NCBI GenBank assembly: GCA_029287645.1 | Contig: JARFQS010000553.1 | Span: 1 to 6,645 of the forward strand | Source of the DNA: Thermoanaerobaculia bacterium | GTDB taxonomy: Bacteria > Acidobacteriota > Thermoanaerobaculia > Multivoradales > JAHEKO01 | Reading direction: 5' to 3' | Length of the DNA stretch: 6,645 bases | Part shown: in pieces, positions 1 through 6,124 of the stretch | Layout: each line of letters opens with the position of its first letter | Position numbering within the stretch: position 1 is the first letter of the stretch | Position numbers and translations under genes: made by a program | Notes under the pieces: model-generated | What the model was told of the DNA's origin: nothing | Database searches by the model: none | Seen by the model: only the letters and a program-made list of their open reading frames with translations

Positions 1-416
1 ACGAGGTCGAGAACCTGGGCGACATTGCCCGCATGCTGACTCCGACTCCCAGACAGGCCGAGGCTTGGAGGCAGCGAGTTACCCTCCAGCGCGTCGTGGA
101 GGCAACAGGTCGTTCATGGCAGAGCGAGCCCAAGGCCGCCATCCTCCTGCTGGGTGACAGCTTCAGCAACATCTATTCCGACCCAGGCCTAGGATGGGGT
201 GTCGGTGCCGGGCTGGCCGAACAGCTGAGCTTCTTCTTGCAGAGCCCGGTCGACAAGATTGCCCTCAATGCGGGTGGAGCACTCGCCGCGCGCCGGGCCC
301 TTCGCCGCCACCTCGTCAGTTCGACTGGAAGGCTCGACGGCAAGCGGGTCGTGATCTACCAGTTCGCGGTGCGCGAGTTGATGCAGGGTGATTGGCGCCT
401 TCTGGGTGTGGACTAA
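1..416 (+). CDS. AlgJ/AlgX-type SGNH O-acetyltransferase, C-terminal part (5' truncated)
   Basis: The frame is open from base 3 and ends at TAA 414-416. The ATG at 33 is internal, because codons before it (EVENLGDIARM) already fit the family. Family knowledge: AlgJ/AlgX-like proteins O-acetylate exopolysaccharides such as alginate in the periplasm. They have a permuted SGNH fold with an Asp-His pair first and the nucleophile Ser in a later GDS/GTS motif. What is visible: GDIARML, then the strand and nucleophile motif AAILLLGDSFSNIYS (Ser codon 159-161), a LGWGVGAGLAEQL helix, an NAGG turn and the closing segment VIYQFAVRELMQGDWRLL, typical of AlgJ C-termini. The upstream Asp-His motif would lie outside the window. 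An MBOAT acyl donor partner (AlgI-like) is expected further left but cannot be seen. The polysaccharide substrate is unknown; it need not be alginate. Confidence 0.82.
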   Translation, partial: EVENLGDIARMLTPTPRQAEAWRQRVTLQRVVEATGRSWQSEPKAAILLLGDSFSNIYSDPGLGWGVGAGLAEQLSFFLQSPVDKIALNAGGALAARRALRRHLVSSTGRLDGKRVVIYQFAVRELMQGDWRLLGVD

Positions 417-426
417 CATAGATCGG

Positions 427-2112
427 ATGAGGCGAAAGGTGAAGGGAGTGTCCAGGATCTGGGCTCTGGCGGCGGCGGTGGCCGCCGTCGCTCTGGTGGG
501 CGGTTGCAGATCCCGTCAGGAACTAGCGTCGAGCGGCTTCGAGCTCGAGCCGACACGCGGCTTCATCCTCATCTCGATCGACACGCTGCGTGCCGACCAT
601 CTGGGGGCGTACGGCTACAGCCGGGATACCAGTCCCTTTCTCGACTCGCTGGCAGCCCGGGGCACGCTCTTCGAGCGAGCCGTCGTCCAGTACCCTTCGA
701 CGCTCACCTCTCATATGTCGATCTTCACCGGCCTCTATCCCCAGGAGCACGAGGTTCTTCCCCCTTCCACGGTGCTCTCGGACGAGATCGAGACCCTTCC
801 CGAGATCTTCCAGCGGCACGGGTATCGGACGGCCGGCCACACCGAGGGTGGTTTCATGGCCGGTGGCTACGGGTTCGCTCGGGGCTTCGACGAGTTCACC
901 GATTCTGCCTACGGCTCCGACACCGACGTGGAGCGCACGGTCGGGCGCGGCCTGGACTTTCTGCGCTCGTTGGAAGCCGAGGACTCCTTCTTCCTCTTCC
1001 TGCACACCTACGCTGTCCACGACCCCTACGAGCCGCCCGAGCGCTATCGCTCCCTGTTCTGGCCCGGTGAGGCTCCCCGCGTCGCCGACTCGAGTGGTGA
1101 GTTCCTGCGCCAGGTCAACAAGGGAGAGCAGGAGGTACCCGAGGAGACCCTTCGCTACTACGAAGCCCAGTACGATGCCACGATCCGCTATGTGGACGAG
1201 GTGCTGCAGGAGTTTGTCGGCGAGTTGGAGGCCATGGGCCTGCTCGAAGAAACGACCCTGGTCATCACCTCGGATCACGGGGAAGAGTTCGGTGAGCACG
1301 GCAAGGTCGCTCACACCCAGGTCTATCCGGAGTGTCTGGTCGTGCCGTTGCTGATCGTTCATCCCGGGCAGAATACGGGGTCGAGAGTTCCAGACCTGGT
1401 GGAAACCGTGGATTTCGCTCCGACCCTCCTCGAGCTGGCGGGGATCGAAGCCTCCGACGCGATCTCCGGTAACAGCCTGGTCCAGTTGATGACGGGAGAG
1501 AGTCGCCGCGGCCCGACCAGTCAGGCCTACGCCGAGGTTCTCGACGAAGAGAAGGTTCGCACCCTGCTGGCACGTGATCCCAGGGCGTACCTGCAGCTCC
1601 TGATGGTGGAGCCCGAGCCGGACCCCGTCGGGCCCTGGATTCGCGACGCCTTCACTTTCGATACGGAAGAGCCCCTCCTGCAGTTCGAGGCGCACAGCTT
1701 TCACGAGCCTCGCCGCGTCCGGGTCACGGTCGATGGGGAAGAACTGGAAATCCTCACTCTCGGGCCCAACTGGCAACCGGTGACGCTCGAGCTGCCGGGA
1801 AGGCGAGGCCGCATCCGAAGGGTCGGTCTCGAAGCAGATGGCTGTACTTCCCCTGCGGAGGTCGGCGAGAGCACCGACGATCGCTGTCTGGCGTTCCAGA
1901 CCCGCGGTCTCGATCCGATCCGGCACGAGCTCTTCGACTTGCGGGAAGATCCTGAGGCACAGAGGGACCTCTTCAGAGATCGCGAGAAGCTGCGGCGCGA
2001 GCTGGCCGAGCGCCTGTCAGCGCTGCAGTGGGAATCTCGAGCCGAGCCAGGGCAGCAGGAACTCTCCGAGGAAGACGAGGCGGCTCTGCGGGCCCTCGGC
2101 TATCTGGACTGA
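427..2112 (+). CDS. Sulfatase-like (alkaline phosphatase superfamily) lipoprotein with Thr at the nucleophile site
   Basis: A 561-residue protein from ATG 427. It opens with a basic n-region, a hydrophobic stretch and a lipobox ending VGGC (Cys27), so it should be exported and lipid-anchored. The core is sulfatase/alkaline phosphatase superfamily: metal ligand Asp52 in ISIDTLRADHLGAYGY, nucleophile segment TLTSHMSIFTGLYP (residues 92-105), HTYAVHDPYEPP (193-204), and the second metal site Asp283-His284 in TSDHGEEFGEHG. Thr92 sits where true sulfatases have the Cys or Ser that becomes formylglycine, so Thr-nucleophile chemistry (phospho-group transferase or hydrolase) is more likely than formylglycine sulfatase chemistry. 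Residues about 404-495 form a beta-rich insert before the family tail HELFDLREDP and C-terminal ALGYLD. It starts 10 bp after the acetyltransferase stop. The frame is open back to GTG 388, but that start would put extra residues before the signal peptide. GTG 448 has a better ribosome site and is a serious alternative. The substrate is unknown. Confidence 0.85.
   Translation: MRRKVKGVSRIWALAAAVAAVALVGGCRSRQELASSGFELEPTRGFILISIDTLRADHLGAYGYSRDTSPFLDSLAARGTLFERAVVQYPSTLTSHMSIFTGLYPQEHEVLPPSTVLSDEIETLPEIFQRHGYRTAGHTEGGFMAGGYGFARGFDEFTDSAYGSDTDVERTVGRGLDFLRSLEAEDSFFLFLHTYAVHDPYEPPERYRSLFWPGEAPRVADSSGEFLRQVNKGEQEVPEETLRYYEAQYDATIRYVDEVLQEFVGELEAMGLLEETTLVITSDHGEEFGEHGKVAHTQVYPECLVVPLLIVHPGQNTGSRVPDLVETVDFAPTLLELAGIEASDAISGNSLVQLMTGESRRGPTSQAYAEVLDEEKVRTLLARDPRAYLQLLMVEPEPDPVGPWIRDAFTFDTEEPLLQFEAHSFHEPRRVRVTVDGEELEILTLGPNWQPVTLELPGRRGRIRRVGLEADGCTSPAEVGESTDDRCLAFQTRGLDPIRHELFDLREDPEAQRDLFRDREKLRRELAERLSALQWESRAEPGQQELSEEDEAALRALGYLD
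437..442 (+). promoter_or_regulatory. Candidate ribosome binding site AGGTGA favouring GTG 448
   Basis: AGGTGA lies 5 bases before GTG 448. From that codon the sulfatase-like protein would begin MSRIWALAAA and reach its lipobox Cys at residue 20, a normal lipoprotein signal length. The ATG at 427 has no comparable purine-rich site upstream (only ATCGG). Both starts give the same mature lipoprotein; the choice changes only the signal peptide n-region. Confidence 0.4.
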
Positions 2113-3938
2113 GGCGGGTTGGCCCCTTCACCGTCGGACGGGACTTGTCCCTCGGGTTGGGAGCGCATGCGAGGCGGGAGCCGCCGTCCCAGGTACCGAA
2201 GGTCGGCCGTGACTTCGGAGTCAGTCGGGCTCACGATCTCGAGACGAAGGCTGCGGACGTTGTAGAGCGCGTCGTCCTGCCACCAGAACCCGTGCCGCCT
2301 CCAGCTGGGCGATACCTCGATTTCCAAGACTCCGGGCGCGATTTCGAGCGAGCCGTCCAGGGGGTAGGAGTCGCTCCTCTGCCAATCGGTGACTCGAAGA
2401 AGGGCCTCGGGAGACGTGTTCTGCACCGCGAGCTTGAGGGACTCGCCCGGCCAGGAGGTGGCGACCACCATCTCGGCTGCCGGAGCTCCCGAGCTCAATC
2501 GGAAGCTCTCGGAACCGACTTCGGCAAAGGGATCGACAAATCGGACGAAGTCTCGTCTCCAGTAGCGCGAATGGACTCCATCCATGTTCTTGGCGGTCGA
2601 CTCGAATGGCAGAAGTCGAAAGAGCCCGGCGTGGGTATGGCCCTGGCTGGATGGGGTCAGGACATGGGTCGAACGGAGCGAATAGAGACCCGAGCTCCAG
2701 AATCCCAAGGCCAGGAGCCACGCTACTGCGAGAAACCGAGGTGAGGGCAGTTTCCGACACGCGAGGAGTACAGCCGGCAGGGTCACCACAAAGTAGCGAT
2801 TTCCGAGGAAGGTCGAGCCGCCGAAGTAGTTCTCAGGCATCCAGAGGAGATAGAAGGCGACGACGGCTCCGGCTGCACCCAGCAGGGGCAAGGCCACAGC
2901 ATTCGGTCGTCGGGATGCGTGCAGGAGGAGTACGAAAGCGATGGGGAAGTAGGCCAAAAGACCCGTGTGTCGACCCAGGAAGAAGTAGAAGAGTGAGTAG
3001 GCGGAGGTTCTCGGGTCGAGTCTCGGCAGCCAGGATGCGGATTGGGTCGCCGGGCTGGTGGAGAATCGCTCCGTCGCAGTAGCGGCTTCGGCCCCTGCCG
3101 GGAAGCCGGTGTTCGAGTTGAAGCTGGAGCGAACCGCCTTGTAGGGATTCGAGGTGCCCAGGAAGTGCTGGGTAGAGGCACTGACTGCAATGAAACCAAC
3201 TAGAGCCAGGGCGGCGACGGCGACCGAGCGCCGGAATCTCCGATAGAGAAGGGCGACGAGAACGGGGGCGGCAGCCAGAGCCGCGGTGCTGAACCGCATC
3301 GAGACAGCCGCACCCAGCAGGAAGCCACCGATGGCCGGGGCCAGCAGTGGATGAGCTCGAACCCTGTCTCGCGGCTCGTCCAAGGGCAGTCCTTCGAGAG
3401 CCAGGCTCAGGCCCGCGAGGACCATCGCGGCCTGGGCCAGATCACTCATCTTCCAGCCCAGGTAGGGGAGCAGCACACTGCAGCCGACGGCGCTCGACAA
3501 GGTCCAGAAGGTGTGCGATGCGCTGCCGAGCCGTCGGAGGTAGATCCAGGCCAGGACCAGGGCGCAGCCAAGGAGCACCGCATTGGTGGCCAGGATGCCC
3601 GTTTCGCCGAAGAGCGAGTACAAGGGCGCCGCCATCAGAGGGTAGAGGATCGGCTTCGAGTAGGTGATGCCCCGCTCGGTCTGTTGCAGGATGACCGCCG
3701 GCGGGGGTCCGGGTTGGCGTTGCTCCAGCCTCTCCAGATCACCGGCATCGAAGATCAGGTCACCGTCGTGCACGAGACTGGCCGTCATGGCGACGAAGGT
3801 CCCTTCGTCACCCCAGAGACGATCGGACCGTAAACGGCTCACCTGCAGAGCTACGAGGAAGCAGAGCAGGAGGATGACAACTGCGCCGACAGCGGTGGCC
3901 GCTGACCGGGTGCGGGGGCCTTGTTTCGAGGAGCTCAC
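2100..3938 (-). CDS. GT-C family (ArnT/PMT-like) membrane glycosyltransferase with C-terminal beta-rich domain
   Basis: A 612-residue polytopic membrane protein from GTG 3938; the frame upstream reaches a stop at 3972-3974 without another good start, and no clear ribosome site is seen. After TM1 (about residues 14-34) comes WGDEG (Asp44-Glu45), the acidic first-loop motif of GT-C enzymes that use polyprenyl-phosphate sugars, then YSKPILYPLMAAPLYSLFG. More hydrophobic helices follow at about 113-133, 144-160, 166-182, 199-213, 216-232, 238-253, 325-340, 345-366, 383-394 and 402-416. LGRHTGLLAYFPI and FLGNRYFV motifs resemble those seen in ArnT/PMT-like proteins. Residues about 475-590 are beta-rich and Trp-containing (ATSWPGE, SWRRHGFWWQD) with no membrane segment, so probably extracytoplasmic. 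Predicted role: transfer of a sugar from a lipid carrier to a lipid, glycan or protein outside the inner membrane. Donor and acceptor cannot be told. It runs convergently into the sulfatase-like gene. Confidence 0.75.
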   Translation of the reverse strand: MSSSKQGPRTRSAATAVGAVVILLLCFLVALQVSRLRSDRLWGDEGTFVAMTASLVHDGDLIFDAGDLERLEQRQPGPPPAVILQQTERGITYSKPILYPLMAAPLYSLFGETGILATNAVLLGCALVLAWIYLRRLGSASHTFWTLSSAVGCSVLLPYLGWKMSDLAQAAMVLAGLSLALEGLPLDEPRDRVRAHPLLAPAIGGFLLGAAVSMRFSTAALAAAPVLVALLYRRFRRSVAVAALALVGFIAVSASTQHFLGTSNPYKAVRSSFNSNTGFPAGAEAATATERFSTSPATQSASWLPRLDPRTSAYSLFYFFLGRHTGLLAYFPIAFVLLLHASRRPNAVALPLLGAAGAVVAFYLLWMPENYFGGSTFLGNRYFVVTLPAVLLACRKLPSPRFLAVAWLLALGFWSSGLYSLRSTHVLTPSSQGHTHAGLFRLLPFESTAKNMDGVHSRYWRRDFVRFVDPFAEVGSESFRLSSGAPAAEMVVATSWPGESLKLAVQNTSPEALLRVTDWQRSDSYPLDGSLEIAPGVLEIEVSPSWRRHGFWWQDDALYNVRSLRLEIVSPTDSEVTADLRYLGRRLPPRMRSQPEGQVPSDGEGANPPQSR

Positions 3939-4103
3939 TTTGGAGTGGGTACCGAGATGATCGGCACGAGTCTACCGAGAATGAAGAACCATGTTAATCG
4001 GGTTCGCCAGCGTAGCCACTGCGGTCGAGCACGAGCTGTGGCTCAACGGGTACCGGGTCAGGCCGAATAGCGTGTGCTATCGTCCTTTTCAAGGTGACCG
4101 AAG
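3939..4103. promoter_or_regulatory. Divergent intergenic region between glycosyltransferase and trm112-like gene
   Basis: Signals for both outward genes must lie in these 165 bp. On the plus strand, TGCTATCGT (4075-4083) resembles an extended -10 element, but the bases 17 bp further upstream (GGGTCA) are a poor -35. On the minus strand, TAACAT (reverse complement of 3991-3996 region) is a weak -10 candidate. A perfect 6-bp inverted repeat, AGCCAC at 4014-4019 and GTGGCT at 4038-4043, flanks 18 bases that contain two copies of CGAGC (4026-4030 and 4032-4036). That could be an operator or chance. No RNA gene is recognisable. Confidence 0.35.
4091..4097 (+). promoter_or_regulatory. Ribosome binding site of the trm112-like gene
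   Basis: AAGGTGA matches the anti-Shine-Dalgarno sequence and sits 6 bases before ATG 4104. It is the clearest ribosome site in the window and fixes the start of the small gene. Confidence 0.65.
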
Positions 4104-4355
4104 ATGGCTATTGACCCTGATCTCCTCGACATTCTCGTCTGTCCACAGACCAAAGGTGAGCTCGAGTTGGTGGATCTGCCACCCGAGGTGTGCCGTCAGC
4201 TCGTAGCGAAGTATCAGGAGCATTTTCGGGACGAGGCACCCGTAGTGGAGAAGGGGCTCTACTCCCCCGATTCGCAACTGGTCTACCCGATCGTCTCCGA
4301 CATCCCCATCATGCTGGTGGATGATGCCTTGCCGGCTTCGGCGATCGGCCGCTGA
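4104..4355 (+). CDS. Trm112-like (YcaR/UPF0434-type) small protein, zinc cysteines largely missing
   Basis: An 83-residue protein with a good ribosome site. The start DPDLLDILVCPQTKGELEL and the end YPIVSDIPIMLVDDA (residues 61-75) are the two conserved halves of the Trm112/YcaR fold. In eukaryotes and archaea Trm112 is a small zinc-binding activator that stabilises several tRNA, rRNA and protein methyltransferases; the bacterial members are much less studied. Here the usual CPxCxG is CPQTKG, leaving Cys13 and an isolated Cys30, so the classic four-Cys zinc site is absent. About 25 residues (26-51) with a predicted helix (CRQLVAKYQEHF) are inserted between the halves, making it longer than the usual 60 or so residues. 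It lies 70 bp upstream of tlyA on the same strand and may share its transcript. Family membership is good; a role as methyltransferase partner is inference. Confidence 0.82.
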   Translation: MAIDPDLLDILVCPQTKGELELVDLPPEVCRQLVAKYQEHFRDEAPVVEKGLYSPDSQLVYPIVSDIPIMLVDDALPASAIGR

Positions 4356-4364
4356 GCCCGCCGC

Positions 4365-4379
4365 GGCCGGAAGCCGGTC
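4365..4379 (+). other. Small GC-rich hairpin between trm112-like gene and tlyA
   Basis: GGCCGG and CCGGTC pair as a 6-bp stem with one G-T pair around an AAG loop, 10 bases after the stop codon at 4353-4355. No T-run follows, so it is not a standard intrinsic terminator. It might attenuate or protect the message, or be a by-product of high GC. Confidence 0.25.
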
Positions 4380-4425
4380 AGCGAAGACCTCGCGACACAG
4401 TCAGAAAAGCTCAGGGCCATGAGCC

Positions 4426-5160
4426 ATGCGGGCTAGATTGGATCAGCTGTTGGTGGAGAAGGGGCTCTTCGAGAGTCGGGAGCGGGCTCGGCGAGCCGTG
4501 ATGGCCGGATGGGTGAAGGTCGATGGAGTTCAGGTCGACAAGCCTGGCACCTCGGTCTCGGATACGGTCGAACTGGAGGTCGAGGGTCCGCGGGAACCGT
4601 TCGTCTCGAGGGGCGGCCGCAAGCTGGAGCATGCGCTGGATCACTTCGAGATCGATCCGGCAGACTGGACGTGCCTGGACGTGGGTGCTTCGACTGGAGG
4701 CTTCACCGATTGCCTGCTGCAAAGGGGCGCCAGGCGAGTCTATGCGCTCGACGTTGGGCGAGGTCAGCTGGACTTCAAACTGCGCGGCGATCCCCGCGTC
4801 GTCACCATGGAGGGGGTCAACGCTCGTTACCTGGAACCAGCCGATATTCCGGAGCCCTGCCAGCTCATCACGGTCGATGTCTCCTTCATCTCGCTGATCA
4901 AGCTCGTGCCGGCTTTGTTGCCTATATTGGCTCCCGGCGGATACCTCTTGACCTTGATCAAGCCCCAGTTCGAGGTGGGCAAGGGGCTGGTGGGAAAAGG
5001 CGGCGTCGTGCGGGACGAGTCTCTCCGCCAGAGGATCATCCAGGAACGTGGCGAGGATCTGGCTTCCCTGGGCGTGGTGCTGATGGGTATAGTTGACTCG
5101 GAGGTCATAGGGGCGAAGGGCAATCGTGAGGCCCTGGCTCTCTTCCAGAAGCGCCAATGA
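4426..5160 (+). CDS. tlyA: TlyA family rRNA (cytidine-2'-O)-methyltransferase
   Basis: A 244-residue protein, full length for TlyA. Residues 1 to about 58 are an S4 RNA-binding domain (RLDQLLVEKGLFESRERARR, VKVDGVQVDKPG). The rest is an FtsJ/RrmJ-type Rossmann methyltransferase beginning at SRGGRKL (61-67), with the SAM loop LDVGASTGGFTD (84-95), DVSFIS (151-156), LIKPQFE (177-183) and GNREAL (232-237). Lys66, Asp151, Lys179 and Glu235 match the spacing of the catalytic tetrad described for Mycobacterium tuberculosis TlyA (69/154/182/238 as I recall). Family function: 2'-O-methylation of cytidines in 16S and/or 23S rRNA, which affects capreomycin sensitivity; the old hemolysin name is historical. 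ATG 4426 fits the family N-terminus; only a weak CAGGG precedes it. Its TGA overlaps the nadK ATG as ATGA, so translation is probably coupled. Confidence 0.95.
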   Translation: MRARLDQLLVEKGLFESRERARRAVMAGWVKVDGVQVDKPGTSVSDTVELEVEGPREPFVSRGGRKLEHALDHFEIDPADWTCLDVGASTGGFTDCLLQRGARRVYALDVGRGQLDFKLRGDPRVVTMEGVNARYLEPADIPEPCQLITVDVSFISLIKLVPALLPILAPGGYLLTLIKPQFEVGKGLVGKGGVVRDESLRQRIIQERGEDLASLGVVLMGIVDSEVIGAKGNREALALFQKRQ

Positions 5161-6020
5161 ATACTCCGTCCAAAGCTCGCAAGGTCGCAGTCGTCGCGAA
5201 GCGCGTCAGTCGGGAGGCCCTGGAAACGGCGGTAGAGCTGGCGCACTGGTTGCGTCGCCGGCAGCTGGACGTAGCGTTGGACTCGACGATTCTGGAGGCC
5301 CATCCCGAGCTGGAGACGGAGGCCTTCGATCGCGGGGCGGACTACGATCTCGTCGTCGTCCTGGGTGGCGACGGCACTCTGCTGTCCGTTGCCCGGAACC
5401 TCGCTGATTCGATACCGATCCTGGGCGTCAACATGGGGAACCTGGGGTTCCTCACGGAGGTTCCGAGATCCGAGCTGTACCCTTCAGTGATGAGGTTCCT
5501 GGAAGGGGACTTCGAGGTCGATGAGCGCGTCCTATTGGATGTGACCTTGAGGCGAGCCAGCGGCGAGGAACTGCTGTACCGGGTCCTCAACGACGCTGTC
5601 ATCAACAAGAGCGCCCTGGCCAGGATCATAGAGCTGGTGGTGACGGTGGACGGTCACCGGGTTGCCACCTACCGATCCGATGGCCTGATCATCTCCACGC
5701 CGACGGGCTCGACAGCCTACAACCTGGCGGCGGGTGGCCCGATCCTCAACCCTCAGTTGCCGGTCGTCGTGGTGACGCCCATCTGTCCTCACACCCTCAC
5801 CCTCCGTCCCATCGTGGTGCCCGATTCGGCGAGTGTGGACATCCGCCTCGAAACCTCGCACGAAGAGGTCTATTTGACCCTCGACGGCCAGGAAGGGACC
5901 CAGATCGAGTACGGAGACACCGTCAGCCTTCGTCGCTCGGAGGATGTGGTGCGGCTCATCAAGACCAGCGACCGCACGTTCTACGACAGTCTGCGGGATA
6001 AACTCAGGTGGGGCGGCTAG
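5157..6020 (+). CDS. nadK: NAD kinase (ATP/polyphosphate-dependent NADP+ synthesis)
   Basis: A 287-residue protein of normal NadK length. It phosphorylates the 2'-hydroxyl of NAD+ on the adenosine ribose to give NADP+, the only de novo route to NADP(H), in the cytoplasm. The N-terminal nucleotide-binding domain carries LGGDGTLLSVAR (69-80, catalytic Asp72) and NMGNLGFLTE (92-101). The C-terminal all-beta domain carries LNDAVI (144-149), YRSDGLIIST (172-181), PTGSTAYNLAAGGPI (182-196), PHTLTLRPIV (211-220) and LTLDGQEG (240-247). It closes with the usual YDSLRDKLRWGG. No key motif is missing. The start codon lies within the tlyA stop (ATGA) and has no strong ribosome site of its own, consistent with translational coupling. 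tlyA next to nadK is a recurrent bacterial arrangement. Confidence 0.97.
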   Translation: MNTPSKARKVAVVAKRVSREALETAVELAHWLRRRQLDVALDSTILEAHPELETEAFDRGADYDLVVVLGGDGTLLSVARNLADSIPILGVNMGNLGFLTEVPRSELYPSVMRFLEGDFEVDERVLLDVTLRRASGEELLYRVLNDAVINKSALARIIELVVTVDGHRVATYRSDGLIISTPTGSTAYNLAAGGPILNPQLPVVVVTPICPHTLTLRPIVVPDSASVDIRLETSHEEVYLTLDGQEGTQIEYGDTVSLRRSEDVVRLIKTSDRTFYDSLRDKLRWGG

Positions 6021-6026
6021 TCTAGA

Positions 6027-6043
6027 GGCTCCGCGCCGGAGCC
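6027..6043 (+). other. GC-rich hairpin just after nadK, without a T-tract
   Basis: GGCTCC (6027-6032) and GGAGCC (6038-6043) are perfect complements, and G6033-C6037 extends the stem to 7 bp with a 3-base loop. It begins 6 bases after the nadK stop. The sequence after it (CGCACGGCCGGG) has no T-run, so it is not a classic Rho-independent terminator. It may slow polymerase, protect the 3' end, or mark a weak boundary between nadK and the next gene. Confidence 0.4.
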
Positions 6044-6124
6044 CGCACGGCCGGGACCGCGCAGTGAAGTCCTGCGAGTCCCCCACACTGAGTGAGGGCT
6101 CTCCGAGGCTGGGTGTACCTGTCG

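Noticed and set aside
33..416. A complete 127-residue protein starting at ATG 33
   Set aside because: The frame is open upstream to the window edge with family-like residues, and the acetyltransferase fold needs an N-terminal Asp-His region. This is the end of a longer gene.
523..1926. A 467-codon open frame on the minus strand, antisense to the sulfatase-like gene
   Set aside because: It lies wholly inside a well-supported gene, has no recognisable domain, and its length follows from GC-rich third positions in the sense frame.
2028..2744. A 238-codon plus-strand frame opposite the glycosyltransferase
   Set aside because: Composition is that of an antisense shadow (rich in Arg, Gly, Glu), with no domain and no plausible ribosome site; the minus-strand protein is clearly real.
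4000..4062. tRNA-like fragments (GGTTCGCC, and GTGGCTCAACGGGT resembling a D-arm)
   Set aside because: The arms are in the wrong order, the T-loop lacks the conserved A, and no acceptor or anticodon stem can be drawn.
3991..4206. A 71-codon frame starting in the divergent intergenic region and running into the trm112-like gene
   Set aside because: More than half lies in another frame of a supported gene, there is no good ribosome site, and the predicted peptide has no recognisable feature.
6027..6043. A Rho-independent terminator after nadK
   Set aside because: The stem is strong but no T-tract follows, so it is listed only as a hairpin.
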